64,000 bases of DNA from Bradyrhizobium iriomotense. Lineage in GTDB: Bacteria > Pseudomonadota > Alphaproteobacteria > Rhizobiales > Xanthobacteraceae. A program made the translations under genes and the position numbers. The notes under the pieces are model-generated. The model searched no databases. It was not told the origin of the DNA and saw only the letters and a list, made by a program, of their open reading frames with translations. Where the stretch lies: contig NZ_JAFCJZ010000001.1 of the NCBI RefSeq assembly GCF_018130765.1, positions 496,001 through 560,000 on the forward strand, given 5' to 3'. Positions 6,842 through 14,434 of this stretch are shown here, piece by piece (position 1 is the first letter of the stretch; the number at the start of each line of letters is the position of its first letter).

Positions 6842-8698
6842 ATGAAACGCCTATTTCTCGCATCGACGATCATGGCCGGCTGTGCCGCTCTCGGCACGCA
6901 GGCCATCGCGCATGGATTTCCGCCGAGCGGCGTCGCGCCGCGCGCGTCCTGCACCGCCCTCACCGGCCTCACGCTGCCGAACACGCAGATCCTGAGCGCG
7001 ACGCAGAAGTCGGGCTATTGCAACGTGATCGGCATCATCAACAAGCGCGTCTCGACGCAGGACCCCGACCATTTCACCTACGGCATCGGCTTTTCGCTCA
7101 ACCTGCCCAACACCTGGCACGGCCGTTTTGAGATGATGGGCGGCGGCGGCACCGACGGCAGCCTCAATGCCGACCCGCAGGGCGCCGCCGGCGTCGAACT
7201 CAGCCAGGGTTGGGCCGTCGCAGCGGATGACGGTGGTCACGAGGACAACGCCAACAATGTCGTCGGCGGACATCAGGACGACGATCCCAATGCCGGCGGC
7301 TCCGCGCATTTCGCGATCGACGCGCAAGCACGCAGGGACTACGGCTACAACGGCATCGAGAAGACCGCGACGATCTCCAAGCAGATCATCTCTTATTTCT
7401 ACGGCCTCGACACCGTCTATTCCTACATCATGGGCTGCTCGAACGGCGGCCGTGACGCCATGATGGCTTCGCAGCGTTTCCCCTGGCTGTTCGACGGCGT
7501 GATCTCGCAAAATCCCGGCTTCAACCTGCCGCAGGCGGGTCTTGCCGAAGCCTGGAACGAGCAGGTGCTCGGCACGCTCGCAACCAGCAAGGACATCAAC
7601 GGGCAGCCGTTCATTCCCGACACGTTCCCCGCGCAGGATCTTCAGGTGGCCTCGGCCGCGATCCTGAGTGCCTGCGACGCCCTCGATGGTCTGGTCGACG
7701 GCATCATCGACAATTATCACGCCTGCACGGCGAAGAAGGTGTATCCGGCGCTCGCCAGCTACACCTGCGGCACCGGCTCGCACGGCAGCACGCCGCATGG
7801 CGGCACCTGCCTCACCAGCGCGCAGGTGGACGCGCTCAAGAAGATCTATGCCGGGCCGGTCAACTCGAAAGGCCAGCGGCTCTATTCGAACTGGTTCTGG
7901 GATGCCGGAATCTGGACGCCGCCGACCGCGCCGGGCGCGGGCTGGCAGCTCTGGAACGTCGTCACCGCGCCGGTGCCCAACGTCAACACCGCCATCAACC
8001 TGACGCTCGGCGCGGGCGCGATCCCGATGATCTTCCAGACCCCGCCGGTCGTCACGCCCGTGGGCGGGCCGAACGGCCAGGAGGCCTTCGTGTTCAAGTT
8101 CAACTTCGACACCGACGCGCCGAAGATCTTCACCAAGACGGCGGCCTATCCCGAGAGCAGCATGGACTTCATGGCCGCGGTCTCGACCGACCTGCGTCCG
8201 TTCAGGGCGCGCGGCAACAAGCTGATCATCTCCTCATCCGTCAATGACGGCATCTTCTCAGGCGCTGCGATCGCCCGCTGGTATCGCAACATGGACCGGC
8301 AGATGGGCGGGCGCGCGATCGACTTCGCGCGGTTGTTCATGGTGCCGAACATGGCCCATTGCGGCGGCGGCGCCGCCACCGCGAGCTTCGCCGGAAACCA
8401 GCTCAAGGCCATCACCGACTGGGTCGAGAAAGGCACCGCGCCGGAGCGCATCGTCGCGGCCAACACCAACGCAACCTCGCCCTATCCGACCGGCGGGCTG
8501 TTCGATCCGCGCATCGCCCAGAACTTCCCGGCAAGTGGCACGCGGCCGCTCTGCGTCTATCCGAAGATCGCGTCCTACAAGGGCAGCGGCCTGACCAACG
8601 ACGCCGGCAGCTTCGCCTGCATCGATCCCGGCTTCAGGCCGGGCGGCGACCACGACTTCCACGATGACGACAACGGGCGTGGCGACAACAGGCAGTGA
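6842..8698 (+). CDS. Secreted tannase/feruloyl esterase family protein
   Basis: Members of this family hydrolyse ester bonds of plant phenolics (gallate, ferulate) or of aromatic polyesters. The 618-residue protein has a signal peptide (MKRLFLASTIMAGCAALG, cut near AIAHG). The catalytic serine is in GCSNGGR (about residue 200), the Ca-binding-type segment is CDALDGLVDGIIDN, and a His is found in PNMAHCGGG near the end. The C-terminus is an Asp/His/Gly-rich tail (GGDHDFHDDDNGRGDN). It is divergent from the MarR regulator. GGGAGGGA lies 7 bases before the ATG. The true substrate cannot be told from sequence. Confidence 0.88.
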   Translation: MKRLFLASTIMAGCAALGTQAIAHGFPPSGVAPRASCTALTGLTLPNTQILSATQKSGYCNVIGIINKRVSTQDPDHFTYGIGFSLNLPNTWHGRFEMMGGGGTDGSLNADPQGAAGVELSQGWAVAADDGGHEDNANNVVGGHQDDDPNAGGSAHFAIDAQARRDYGYNGIEKTATISKQIISYFYGLDTVYSYIMGCSNGGRDAMMASQRFPWLFDGVISQNPGFNLPQAGLAEAWNEQVLGTLATSKDINGQPFIPDTFPAQDLQVASAAILSACDALDGLVDGIIDNYHACTAKKVYPALASYTCGTGSHGSTPHGGTCLTSAQVDALKKIYAGPVNSKGQRLYSNWFWDAGIWTPPTAPGAGWQLWNVVTAPVPNVNTAINLTLGAGAIPMIFQTPPVVTPVGGPNGQEAFVFKFNFDTDAPKIFTKTAAYPESSMDFMAAVSTDLRPFRARGNKLIISSSVNDGIFSGAAIARWYRNMDRQMGGRAIDFARLFMVPNMAHCGGGAATASFAGNQLKAITDWVEKGTAPERIVAANTNATSPYPTGGLFDPRIAQNFPASGTRPLCVYPKIASYKGSGLTNDAGSFACIDPGFRPGGDHDFHDDDNGRGDNRQ

Positions 8699-8712
8699 GG
8701 CGTTGCCTGCTC

Positions 8713-8856
8713 TCTCGTGCCCCGGACGCAGCGCAGCGTCCCCCTGGCGATGCGAAGCATCGTCCAGTGACGATGCGCTGCAGAGCCGGGGCCCATCTAT
8801 TCGTGCCGTACCAAGCCGCAACGCTGACAGCGTTGCGGCTTGTCCGGGACACGAGC
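8713..8856. repeat. Intergenic palindromic repeat, family C, copy 1
   Basis: The element opens with TCGTGCCCCGGAC and closes with GTCCGGGACACGA, inverse copies with one mismatch. It contains GCAGCGCAGCG and GATGCGAAGCATCGTCCAG inside. A second copy is at 24103-24269 with the same outer arms and the same first 25 or so bases. It lies between the tannase gene and the convergent SMI1-like gene. Confidence 0.8.
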
Positions 8857-8862
8857 AGCACC

Positions 8863-9366
8863 TCACGCAGCCTCAGCCTGCTCGTACAGGCCAGCCATGA
8901 AGTCACCGAACGTCGGCGCAAGCGGCAGCACGTAGCCCCACTGGTCCGACATCGCTTCAGCGAGCGTCCAGCCCTCGTCGTAGTTGGCGACCTCGTGATC
9001 GATGAACCAGATCTTGCCGAAATGCGTCTTGTCGATCGTCATGCAGATCGGGTTGCCGCCGTGGTCGCTCATGATCCACAAGAGTTCGTCGATTGTCGGC
9101 CATTGCGGCGTCTGACGCGTCCGGATTAGCGAGCACTCATCGCGCCGCAATCCCAGCACCTCCTGCACCGCGCCGGCCCAATGCCCTTGCGGCCAGTTGA
9201 ATTCGGCCGAGCCCTGGAAATAGCCGCCGGCGCAGGCCAGCAGGAACTGACGATACTCATCCGGCAGGCGGCAGCCGATCGATTTCTCGAACGCCTCGAG
9301 CGCTGCTTGCGTCGGTTGGTCTGTGCCGGCGCGATCGACGCCGGCAATGAATTCCGAGATATCCAT
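8863..9366 (-). CDS. SMI1/KNR4 family protein
   Basis: The 167-residue protein starts MDISEFIAGVDRAG and shows the SMI1/KNR4 (SUKH) layout: EAFEKSIGCRLPDEYRQFLLACAGG near residues 24-48, then a WP-rich middle and a DEGWTLAEAMSDQW region before a terminal FGDFMAGL helix. In bacteria such proteins are often immunity proteins, but many are lone genes of unknown role, and no toxin gene is adjacent here. The ATG at 9366 is chosen because translation from an upstream codon adds only basic non-conserved residues. Confidence 0.8.
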   Translation of the reverse strand: MDISEFIAGVDRAGTDQPTQAALEAFEKSIGCRLPDEYRQFLLACAGGYFQGSAEFNWPQGHWAGAVQEVLGLRRDECSLIRTRQTPQWPTIDELLWIMSDHGGNPICMTIDKTHFGKIWFIDHEVANYDEGWTLAEAMSDQWGYVLPLAPTFGDFMAGLYEQAEAA

Positions 9367-9456
9367 GCGATCCTGTTTCCTTCGCGCCAAACGCGCCAAG
9401 CTTGGTCGCAACGCCCCGGGAACGGGTTCGAGGATTGGAGAGGAGGAACGCCCTGC

Positions 9457-9714
9457 TCAGAGCAGCTTGGCGCTCACGAACAGCGCGCGCACGGCGTTGG
9501 TCGCCTGCACCGCCAGCATGGCATTGCCGGCCGCGCCTTCGAGGGCCGCGACGGCGTCCTCGTGCAGCGAGCGGAATTCCATCCACTCGACCGATTTGAA
9601 ATTGGTCAGGAATTGATAGGCCTGTCCGACGGTCGCAATCGCCAGCGTGTCACCGTTCAGCTTGATCTTGAACGTGGTGCGCAGCGGGGTTTCGGAGCTT
9701 GCTGGATCACTCAT
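9457..9714 (-). CDS. Small protein, possibly DUF982 family
   Basis: The 85-residue protein has a beta start (LRTTFKIKLNGDTLAIATVGQAYQFL), a central segment SVEWMEFRSLHEDAVAALEGAA and an ending AVRALFVSAKLL. The order strand - helix with W - Ala-rich helix - FV-x-A resembles rhizobial DUF982 proteins, but I cannot confirm the match. No signal peptide. It lies between the SMI1-like gene and the DUF2778 gene on the same strand, with gaps of about 80-90 bases, so it probably has its own promoter. Confidence 0.55.
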   Translation of the reverse strand: MSDPASSETPLRTTFKIKLNGDTLAIATVGQAYQFLTNFKSVEWMEFRSLHEDAVAALEGAAGNAMLAVQATNAVRALFVSAKLL

Positions 9715-9793
9715 GGGCTGCTTCTGGACGATGACGGCTTAACGAAGGGAAAACGGCAGCCCCGCCGCAGCAGGCAAATTTCGGATTCAAATA

Positions 9794-10813
9794 TCAGGAG
9801 GCGGTGCTGGCGCGCTGCGAGGCGGTCGCCGATCCGCTCAGGCTGGGCACCACGATCAGGCGGTTGAACTCGCCATTGTCGTAGGCCTTGAGGAAGCGAT
9901 CATAGTCCTTGATCGAGACGCAGCCGTTGGAATCGCCGCGCGGCCCGAGCATGTAGTTGTGAGTGAGCAGGCCGACGCGGCCGAGCGCGCTGGTCCCATC
10001 GGTCGGAGTCAGGCGCAACGCGCGGACGCCGTGGAACAGCTTTTCGCGCGGCTTCAGATCATAGGTCGCCGGCGGGGTCGCACCGACCATGCGCTGGTCG
10101 ACATGCTGGGGGTCGTCCATCAGCGCGCCCATGCCCGAATGCGCTTCCAGCGCGACGCCGCTCGGCAGGTACAGCGCCTTGGCCGAGATGTCGTAGACCG
10201 CCGTCCGCGAATCATAGCCGAGCGCGGCGAGGTCCGGCGCCTTGGCGAACAGGCCGTCGCCGGGGGTCAGAGAGGCCAGCTTGATCTTGTCGGTGAATTT
10301 TTCGAAGAAGTTGCGGTTGTCGACCCTGGGATTGGTCTCGGCATAGGCCTGGCTCGAGGCGATCTGGGCCGAGAAGTCCGCCTGGGCCGGGCGCGAGCGC
10401 GGCATCGGGACGGCATCGGCACGCTGCGCAGGCCGCGGCTCCTCGGCCGCGTGCCGGTCGTCATCGGTCAGGGTCGAGCGCCACTCATCGCCCTGAAGCT
10501 TCTGAGCGAGCATCGCCTTGGCGTCGCGGAGCTTGAGCTGGACCGCGTCCATGGCGGAGCGCTCCAGCGTCCGCAGGCCGAACTGGCGGACCGGCGGGTT
10601 GCCGGACGCCGACGCGAAACGATCCTCGAACGAAGGGGAATTGGCCGGCGGCAGGGCGGCGGTGACCAGCGGGGTCGAATCGCCGAGATCGGCGACCCAG
10701 GCGGCAGCGCCAAGCGCCAGCGCGACCGCAGCCAAAGACAGCAGTATCGTCTCGGCTCGCCCAATACGGCGGCGCGACAACAGCCTCTCGGCGTGCGCTG
10801 CGTCGGAAACCAT
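9794..10813 (-). CDS. Membrane-anchored DUF2778 (Tlde1-like) protein
   Basis: The C-terminal 140 residues match DUF2778, the fold of the L,D-transpeptidase effector Tlde1: GVALEAHSGMGALMDDP, then a His in LLTHNYMLGPRGD and the nucleophile motif SNGCVSIKDYDRF. The 339-residue protein has one N-terminal membrane helix (ILLSLAAVALALGAAAWVA, about residues 24-42) and a long disordered linker, so the catalytic domain would be in the periplasm on peptidoglycan. The ATG at 10813 has GGGGA 7 bases upstream. No type VI secretion genes are nearby, so a housekeeping wall role is more likely than an effector role. Confidence 0.8.
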   Translation of the reverse strand: MVSDAAHAERLLSRRRIGRAETILLSLAAVALALGAAAWVADLGDSTPLVTAALPPANSPSFEDRFASASGNPPVRQFGLRTLERSAMDAVQLKLRDAKAMLAQKLQGDEWRSTLTDDDRHAAEEPRPAQRADAVPMPRSRPAQADFSAQIASSQAYAETNPRVDNRNFFEKFTDKIKLASLTPGDGLFAKAPDLAALGYDSRTAVYDISAKALYLPSGVALEAHSGMGALMDDPQHVDQRMVGATPPATYDLKPREKLFHGVRALRLTPTDGTSALGRVGLLTHNYMLGPRGDSNGCVSIKDYDRFLKAYDNGEFNRLIVVPSLSGSATASQRASTAS

Positions 10814-10938
10814 CAGATCCCCAAATCGACCCCCCGGGGGACCCAACCCCCACCCGGAGAGACTCTATACCAGCTACCACATTGGGAGCCAAAAGTTAGG
10901 CATAATCGCGGCCGGTGAGACACCTCCGGGGGTATCCA

Positions 10939-11379
10939 ATGACCGATACTTTCGACCTAGAACGGTTCGTCCAGGCCCAAAACCCGGTTTTTCGCGACGT
11001 CCAGGGCGAGCTGGCCCGGGGCCGGAAGCAGAGCCACTGGATGTGGTTCGTTTTCCCGCAAGTAGCCGGCCTCGGCTTCAGCGCCATGTCGCAGCGCTAC
11101 GCCATCAGCTCGCGCGCCGAGGCCGTGGCCTACCTCGCCCACCCCGTGCTTGGGCCGCGCCTGACCGCGTGCACAAGACTTGTGCTTGCCGTCGAAGGGC
11201 GCACCATCAACGCGATCCTCGGTGCGCCCGATGACACAAAATTCCGTTCGTCGATGACGCTGTTCGGCGCGGTGTCCGACGAGCCCGTCTTCGATCAGGC
11301 GCTCGCCCGCTATTTCGCGGGCGAGCGCGACGGCGCGACACTGGAGATCCTCGCCAGGCTCGACCAGGCGCAGCGCTAG
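10939..11379 (+). CDS. DUF1810 family protein
   Basis: The 146-residue protein carries the DUF1810 signature FVQAQNPVFRDVQGELARGRKQSHWMWFVFPQ near residues 7-40, followed by the family's YAISSRAEAVAYLAHPVLGPRL and KFRSSMTLF. The role is unknown; in some bacteria the domain is joined to NADAR-type ADP-ribose-linked enzymes. GGGGG lies 6-10 bases before the ATG at 10939. It is divergent from the DUF2778 gene and convergent with the enoyl-CoA hydratase gene, ending 5 bases from it. Confidence 0.85.
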   Translation: MTDTFDLERFVQAQNPVFRDVQGELARGRKQSHWMWFVFPQVAGLGFSAMSQRYAISSRAEAVAYLAHPVLGPRLTACTRLVLAVEGRTINAILGAPDDTKFRSSMTLFGAVSDEPVFDQALARYFAGERDGATLEILARLDQAQR

Positions 11380-11384
11380 CAGGA

Positions 11385-12161
11385 TCAGCGTCCCTGGAAG
11401 ACGGCCGCACGACGCTCGATGAAGGACTGAATGCCCTCCTTCGCATCGGCGCTGCCAAGCACACGGTCGCGGATTTTTGGAATGTAGGCGATCGCGGCCG
11501 CCTCTCCGGCTTCGACATATTTCGCCGCCGCTTCCTTGGTCACCTGGATGCCGAGCGGCGCATTGCGCGCGATGATGGCGGCGAGCGCCATGGCGCGTTC
11601 GATCTGCTCGCCCGCTGGCACGACCTCCTGGACGAGCCCGATCGCATGCGCGCGCTGCGCCGAAAACTCGTCGCACAGGAACAGATGATACATCGCATCG
11701 CCCCAGCCGGCGCGCGACAGGAAGCGGAAATGCGCGCCGCCGAGCGGTGCGATGCCGCGCCGTGCCTCCATCTGGCAGAAACGCGCATCGTCGGCCGCAA
11801 CCACGATGTCGCCGGCGAGCATCAGCTCGATGCCGATGGTGAAGACGATGCCCTGCACGGCCGTGACAATGGGCTTGCGGCAACGCTTGCGAAGCCCGAA
11901 CGGATCGACATTGCCGTCCTTGATGTTGCGCTTCTCTGCGGTGGGACCGAAGAATTTCGGCATGTCGAGCCCTGCCGTAAAATCCCTGCCCTCGGCGCAG
12001 ACCACGCCGACACGGTAAGCCTCGTTGTCGTGCAGCTCGGTCAGCGCATCGGACAATTGCTCCATCATCACCGGGGTGAACGCGTTCTTCTTCGCCGCGT
12101 TGTCGATGATGATCTTGAACACGTGGCCATGCACCTCGGTGCGGATCTGACCTTCGCTCAT
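11385..12161 (-). CDS. Enoyl-CoA hydratase/isomerase family protein
   Basis: A crotonase-fold acyl-CoA enzyme of 258 residues. Visible features are the acyl-CoA oxyanion-hole region VCAEGRDFTAGLDMPKFF, the second oxyanion segment AVQGIVFTIGIELMLAGDIVVAADDARF and a Glu in QMEARRGIAPLGG at the usual catalytic position. GAGAGGAA lies 4-11 bases before the ATG. It follows the tautomerase-like gene by 35 bases on the same strand, suggesting a two-gene unit controlled from the operators at 12697-12749. Exact substrate unknown. Confidence 0.88.
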   Translation of the reverse strand: MSEGQIRTEVHGHVFKIIIDNAAKKNAFTPVMMEQLSDALTELHDNEAYRVGVVCAEGRDFTAGLDMPKFFGPTAEKRNIKDGNVDPFGLRKRCRKPIVTAVQGIVFTIGIELMLAGDIVVAADDARFCQMEARRGIAPLGGAHFRFLSRAGWGDAMYHLFLCDEFSAQRAHAIGLVQEVVPAGEQIERAMALAAIIARNAPLGIQVTKEAAAKYVEAGEAAAIAYIPKIRDRVLGSADAKEGIQSFIERRAAVFQGR

Positions 12162-12196
12162 GTGTTCCTCTCCCGATTGTTGGTGTTGGCGGCAAA

Positions 12197-12679
12197 TCAG
12201 GCGGGCTGCTGAATCACCGCGCGGATCGCCTCGATCCGCGCCGGCGTGAACACGCCGGAATCCAGCAGCTGAAGGATCGAGAGCACGCCGCCGCGCGATC
12301 CCCAGCTTCCCTCATCGATGATCTCGAAATTGACCCACCAGGTCGGCGACGGCGTCGGCATGCCGCAGGCCTCCGCGAGCCGCGCCAGCACGTTGCGGAT
12401 CACCTCCGCGCGTACCTCCGCGGGCCAGGCCGCGTTCATCACCGCGATATTGACGATGATGATGTCACGCGGCGTGTCCTGGTCGGACAGCAACCGGCCG
12501 CCGATCGCCATGCAGTCGGACGGCAGGTCGTGGAAATGCACCTGAAAACCCATTCGCGCCGCCGGCGCCTTCTGGCCGACCTCCGGCTCGAGCACGGCAT
12601 CGGTCAGGCTTTCCGCAAGCAGCCGGCGCTGCTTCAGGCCGAGCCGCCCGGCCGGTGCAGTCACGGTGATGATGGTCAA
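12197..12679 (-). CDS. Tautomerase-superfamily-like protein lacking Pro-1
   Basis: The 160-residue protein begins MTIITVTAPAGRLGLKQRRLLAESLTDAV, the beta-alpha start of 4-oxalocrotonate tautomerase proteins, and has a second beta-alpha unit (PRDIIIVNIAVMNAAWPAEVRAEVIRNVLARLAEACG). In active tautomerases the residue after Met is the catalytic proline; here it is threonine. The fused two-unit length fits the larger (cis-CaaD or malonate-semialdehyde-decarboxylase type) members. It is divergent from the TetR gene and probably the first gene of a unit with the enoyl-CoA hydratase. Confidence 0.7.
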   Translation of the reverse strand: MTIITVTAPAGRLGLKQRRLLAESLTDAVLEPEVGQKAPAARMGFQVHFHDLPSDCMAIGGRLLSDQDTPRDIIIVNIAVMNAAWPAEVRAEVIRNVLARLAEACGMPTPSPTWWVNFEIIDEGSWGSRGGVLSILQLLDSGVFTPARIEAIRAVIQQPA

Positions 12680-12696
12680 ATTGGCACCCTCTCCAC

Positions 12697-12749
12697 AAAT
12701 ATGACACTCGTCATATTTCAGTGCGGCTTGCCTATGTCAAGTGTCATAG
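12697..12749. promoter_or_regulatory. Twin palindromic operators between tautomerase-like and TetR genes
   Basis: Site 1 (12697-12718) has 9-base perfect arms AAATATGAC and GTCATATTT around ACTC. Site 2 (12732-12749) has CTATG and CATAG arms; over the central 18 bases it matches site 1 at 12 positions. Their centres are 33 bases apart, about three helical turns. Both lie in the short divergent intergenic region, so they are the likely targets of the TetR protein at 12783. Confidence 0.65.
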
Positions 12750-12782
12750 TCTAGATGGAGGCAGCCAACGTTGAGACTTCCG

Positions 12783-13406
12783 ATGACCGCCACCACACGC
12801 GACAAGATGATCGCCGGCGCCGCCGACCTGATGAGCCGGCGCGGCGTCAACGCCACCAGCATGCGCGACGTCGTCCGCCACACCGCGACACCGCGCGGCT
12901 CGATCAGCCACCACTTCCCGGACGGCAAGCCGCAATTGATTGCCGAAGCCGTGACCTTCGCCGGCCGGCAAGTGTCCATTCCCCTGGAGAAAGCCATGGA
13001 CGAACGCGGCGTGATCGGCGGCCTCAAGGCTTTCGTCGCATCGTGGCGCCGCCAGTTGGCGGCAACCGGCTTCGAGGCGGGCTGCCCCGTGCTCGCCGTC
13101 GCCGTCGATCGCTATGTCGGTGAGCCCAGCGACAAGGACGACGCGGCGGCGCAGCAGCACCTGCTCGCACTCGCCGACGGCGTGTTCGCCGATTGGCGGC
13201 GGATCATGCGCACAGCCTTGTTGCGCGAAGGACTGGCTGCCGACCGCGCCGAGCGGCTTGCAACGCTCGTCGTCGCCTCGATCGAGGGCACGGTCGCGAT
13301 GTGCCGCGCCAGCCGCAGCGCCGACGCGCTCGATCAGGTTCAGGCGGAGCTGGAGACCGTCCTGTCGCCGCCCTCGCCCCCACCACCAGATAGACTGGAT
13401 ACGTAA
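12783..13406 (+). CDS. TetR/AcrR-family transcriptional regulator
   Basis: The 207-residue repressor-type protein has the TetR helix-turn-helix at residues about 5-50 (RDKMIAGAADLMSRRGVNATSMRDVVRHTATPRGSISHHFPDGK). The ligand domain contains the GFEAGCPVLAVAVD segment typical of the LmrA/YxaF group. The ATG at 12783 is preferred to 12771 because it gives the usual short arm before the first helix. It is divergent from the tautomerase-like gene and ends 3 bases before the hydratase-like gene, so it probably controls both directions. Confidence 0.9.
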   Translation: MTATTRDKMIAGAADLMSRRGVNATSMRDVVRHTATPRGSISHHFPDGKPQLIAEAVTFAGRQVSIPLEKAMDERGVIGGLKAFVASWRRQLAATGFEAGCPVLAVAVDRYVGEPSDKDDAAAQQHLLALADGVFADWRRIMRTALLREGLAADRAERLATLVVASIEGTVAMCRASRSADALDQVQAELETVLSPPSPPPPDRLDT

Positions 13407-13409
13407 CCG

Positions 13410-14195
13410 ATGGATCTGTCCCGACAACGCGAGCTCGCACGCCATCTCGCCAGCCTGCGCCGCGAGAGCCGGCAACAAAGCGGCCTTGATGCGCATCTCG
13501 TGCCGCCGGACGCCGACACGGCGTACCGCATCGCGCAGATGGTGGAAGAGGAACTGGGCTGGGACGTCGTCGGCTGGAAGATCGCCGGCATGAAGCCCGG
13601 GCTCCAGCGCCAGCTTCGCACCTCCTCGCCGATCTATGGGCGGGTGTTCGCACCGCTGATCAAGGGCTCGCCCGCGACTGTCGAGCACGCCCGGCAGTGC
13701 AGCCCGATCCCGGAGGTTGAGTATCAGGCCCGGCTCGGCGCGGACCTGCCGCCGCGCACAAAACCCTACTCCGTCGAGGAGATCGGCGAGGCCGTCGCCT
13801 CGCTGCATCCCGGCATCGAGCTTGCCGAATGCCGCTTCATCCACGACGCGTCGTTTCCAGCGATGCCGGCGATCCTGGCCGATGGCGCGGGATCGGGAAC
13901 GATCGTGCTTGGCGAGGCGATCGCCGACTGGCGCAGCCGCGACATCGCGAACCAGGAGGTCGTGCTGAATTGCAACGGCGCCGAACGGCGCCGCGGCAGC
14001 GCTGCGGAGGCCATCGATCATCCGCTGGTGCCCCTGACCTGGCTCGCCAACGAACTGTCGCGGACCGGCATCGGCCTCAAGGCAGAGCAGACCATCAGCA
14101 CGGGCACGCTGACCGGCATGCTGCGGCCGAAGGCAGGCGAAACCTACCTCGCCGATTTCGGCCCGTTCGGAACCGTGAGCGCGACCTACGCATAA
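13410..14195 (+). CDS. 2-keto-4-pentenoate hydratase-like protein (FAH superfamily)
   Basis: The 261-residue protein resembles MhpD/TesE hydratases that add water to 2-hydroxypentadienoates in meta-cleavage pathways. Visible features are GWDVVGWKIAGMKPG, the metal-ligand region PIPEVEYQARLGADLPP with GIELAECRF, and GTLTGMLRPKAGETYLADFGPFG at the end. It is 3 bases downstream of the TetR gene. Together with the tautomerase-like and enoyl-CoA-hydratase genes it suggests a small degradation module for a ring-cleavage product, but the ring-cleaving enzyme is not in the window. Confidence 0.82.
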   Translation: MDLSRQRELARHLASLRRESRQQSGLDAHLVPPDADTAYRIAQMVEEELGWDVVGWKIAGMKPGLQRQLRTSSPIYGRVFAPLIKGSPATVEHARQCSPIPEVEYQARLGADLPPRTKPYSVEEIGEAVASLHPGIELAECRFIHDASFPAMPAILADGAGSGTIVLGEAIADWRSRDIANQEVVLNCNGAERRRGSAAEAIDHPLVPLTWLANELSRTGIGLKAEQTISTGTLTGMLRPKAGETYLADFGPFGTVSATYA

Positions 14196-14290
14196 AGCAT
14201 GATCCGGAAAAGTGCGAAGCGGTTTTCCGGAAAGATCATGCGCAAACAACAACCTAAAGCGCGATGACGATTCATCGTCACCGCGCTTTA
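14195..14290. repeat. Paired intergenic palindromes, family F
   Basis: Two adjacent palindromes. The first has GCATGATCCGGAAAA (14198-14212) and TTTTCCGGAAAGATCATGC (14223-14241) as arms. The second, 14255-14290, forms a 15-16 bp hairpin from TAAAGCGCG and CGCGCTTTA outer arms around GATTCATC. Both are sequence types I know to be widely dispersed in Rhizobiales. The second may also act as a terminator for the TetR-hydratase unit. Confidence 0.75.
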
Positions 14291-14434
14291 GGCACGCCCC
14301 GGAAGCGCGCGCTTACGACGAATGGCCGCATGCGCGCGGGGCATGCCGGCCGTCAGCGTAAACCGCGGATTAACGCCGGCTGCCTATCGTTCGGGCAAAA
14401 TAATTCTCCTCCCGCGCCAATTGCCGGACTGCCC

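Noticed and set aside
8863..9366. SMI1/KNR4 gene as an immunity gene of a toxin system
   Set aside because: No toxin or polymorphic-toxin fragment lies next to it.
14264..14434. Upstream extension of the chemoreceptor by 57 codons
   Set aside because: It begins inside the family F palindrome and would place a basic segment before the signal-anchor helix.
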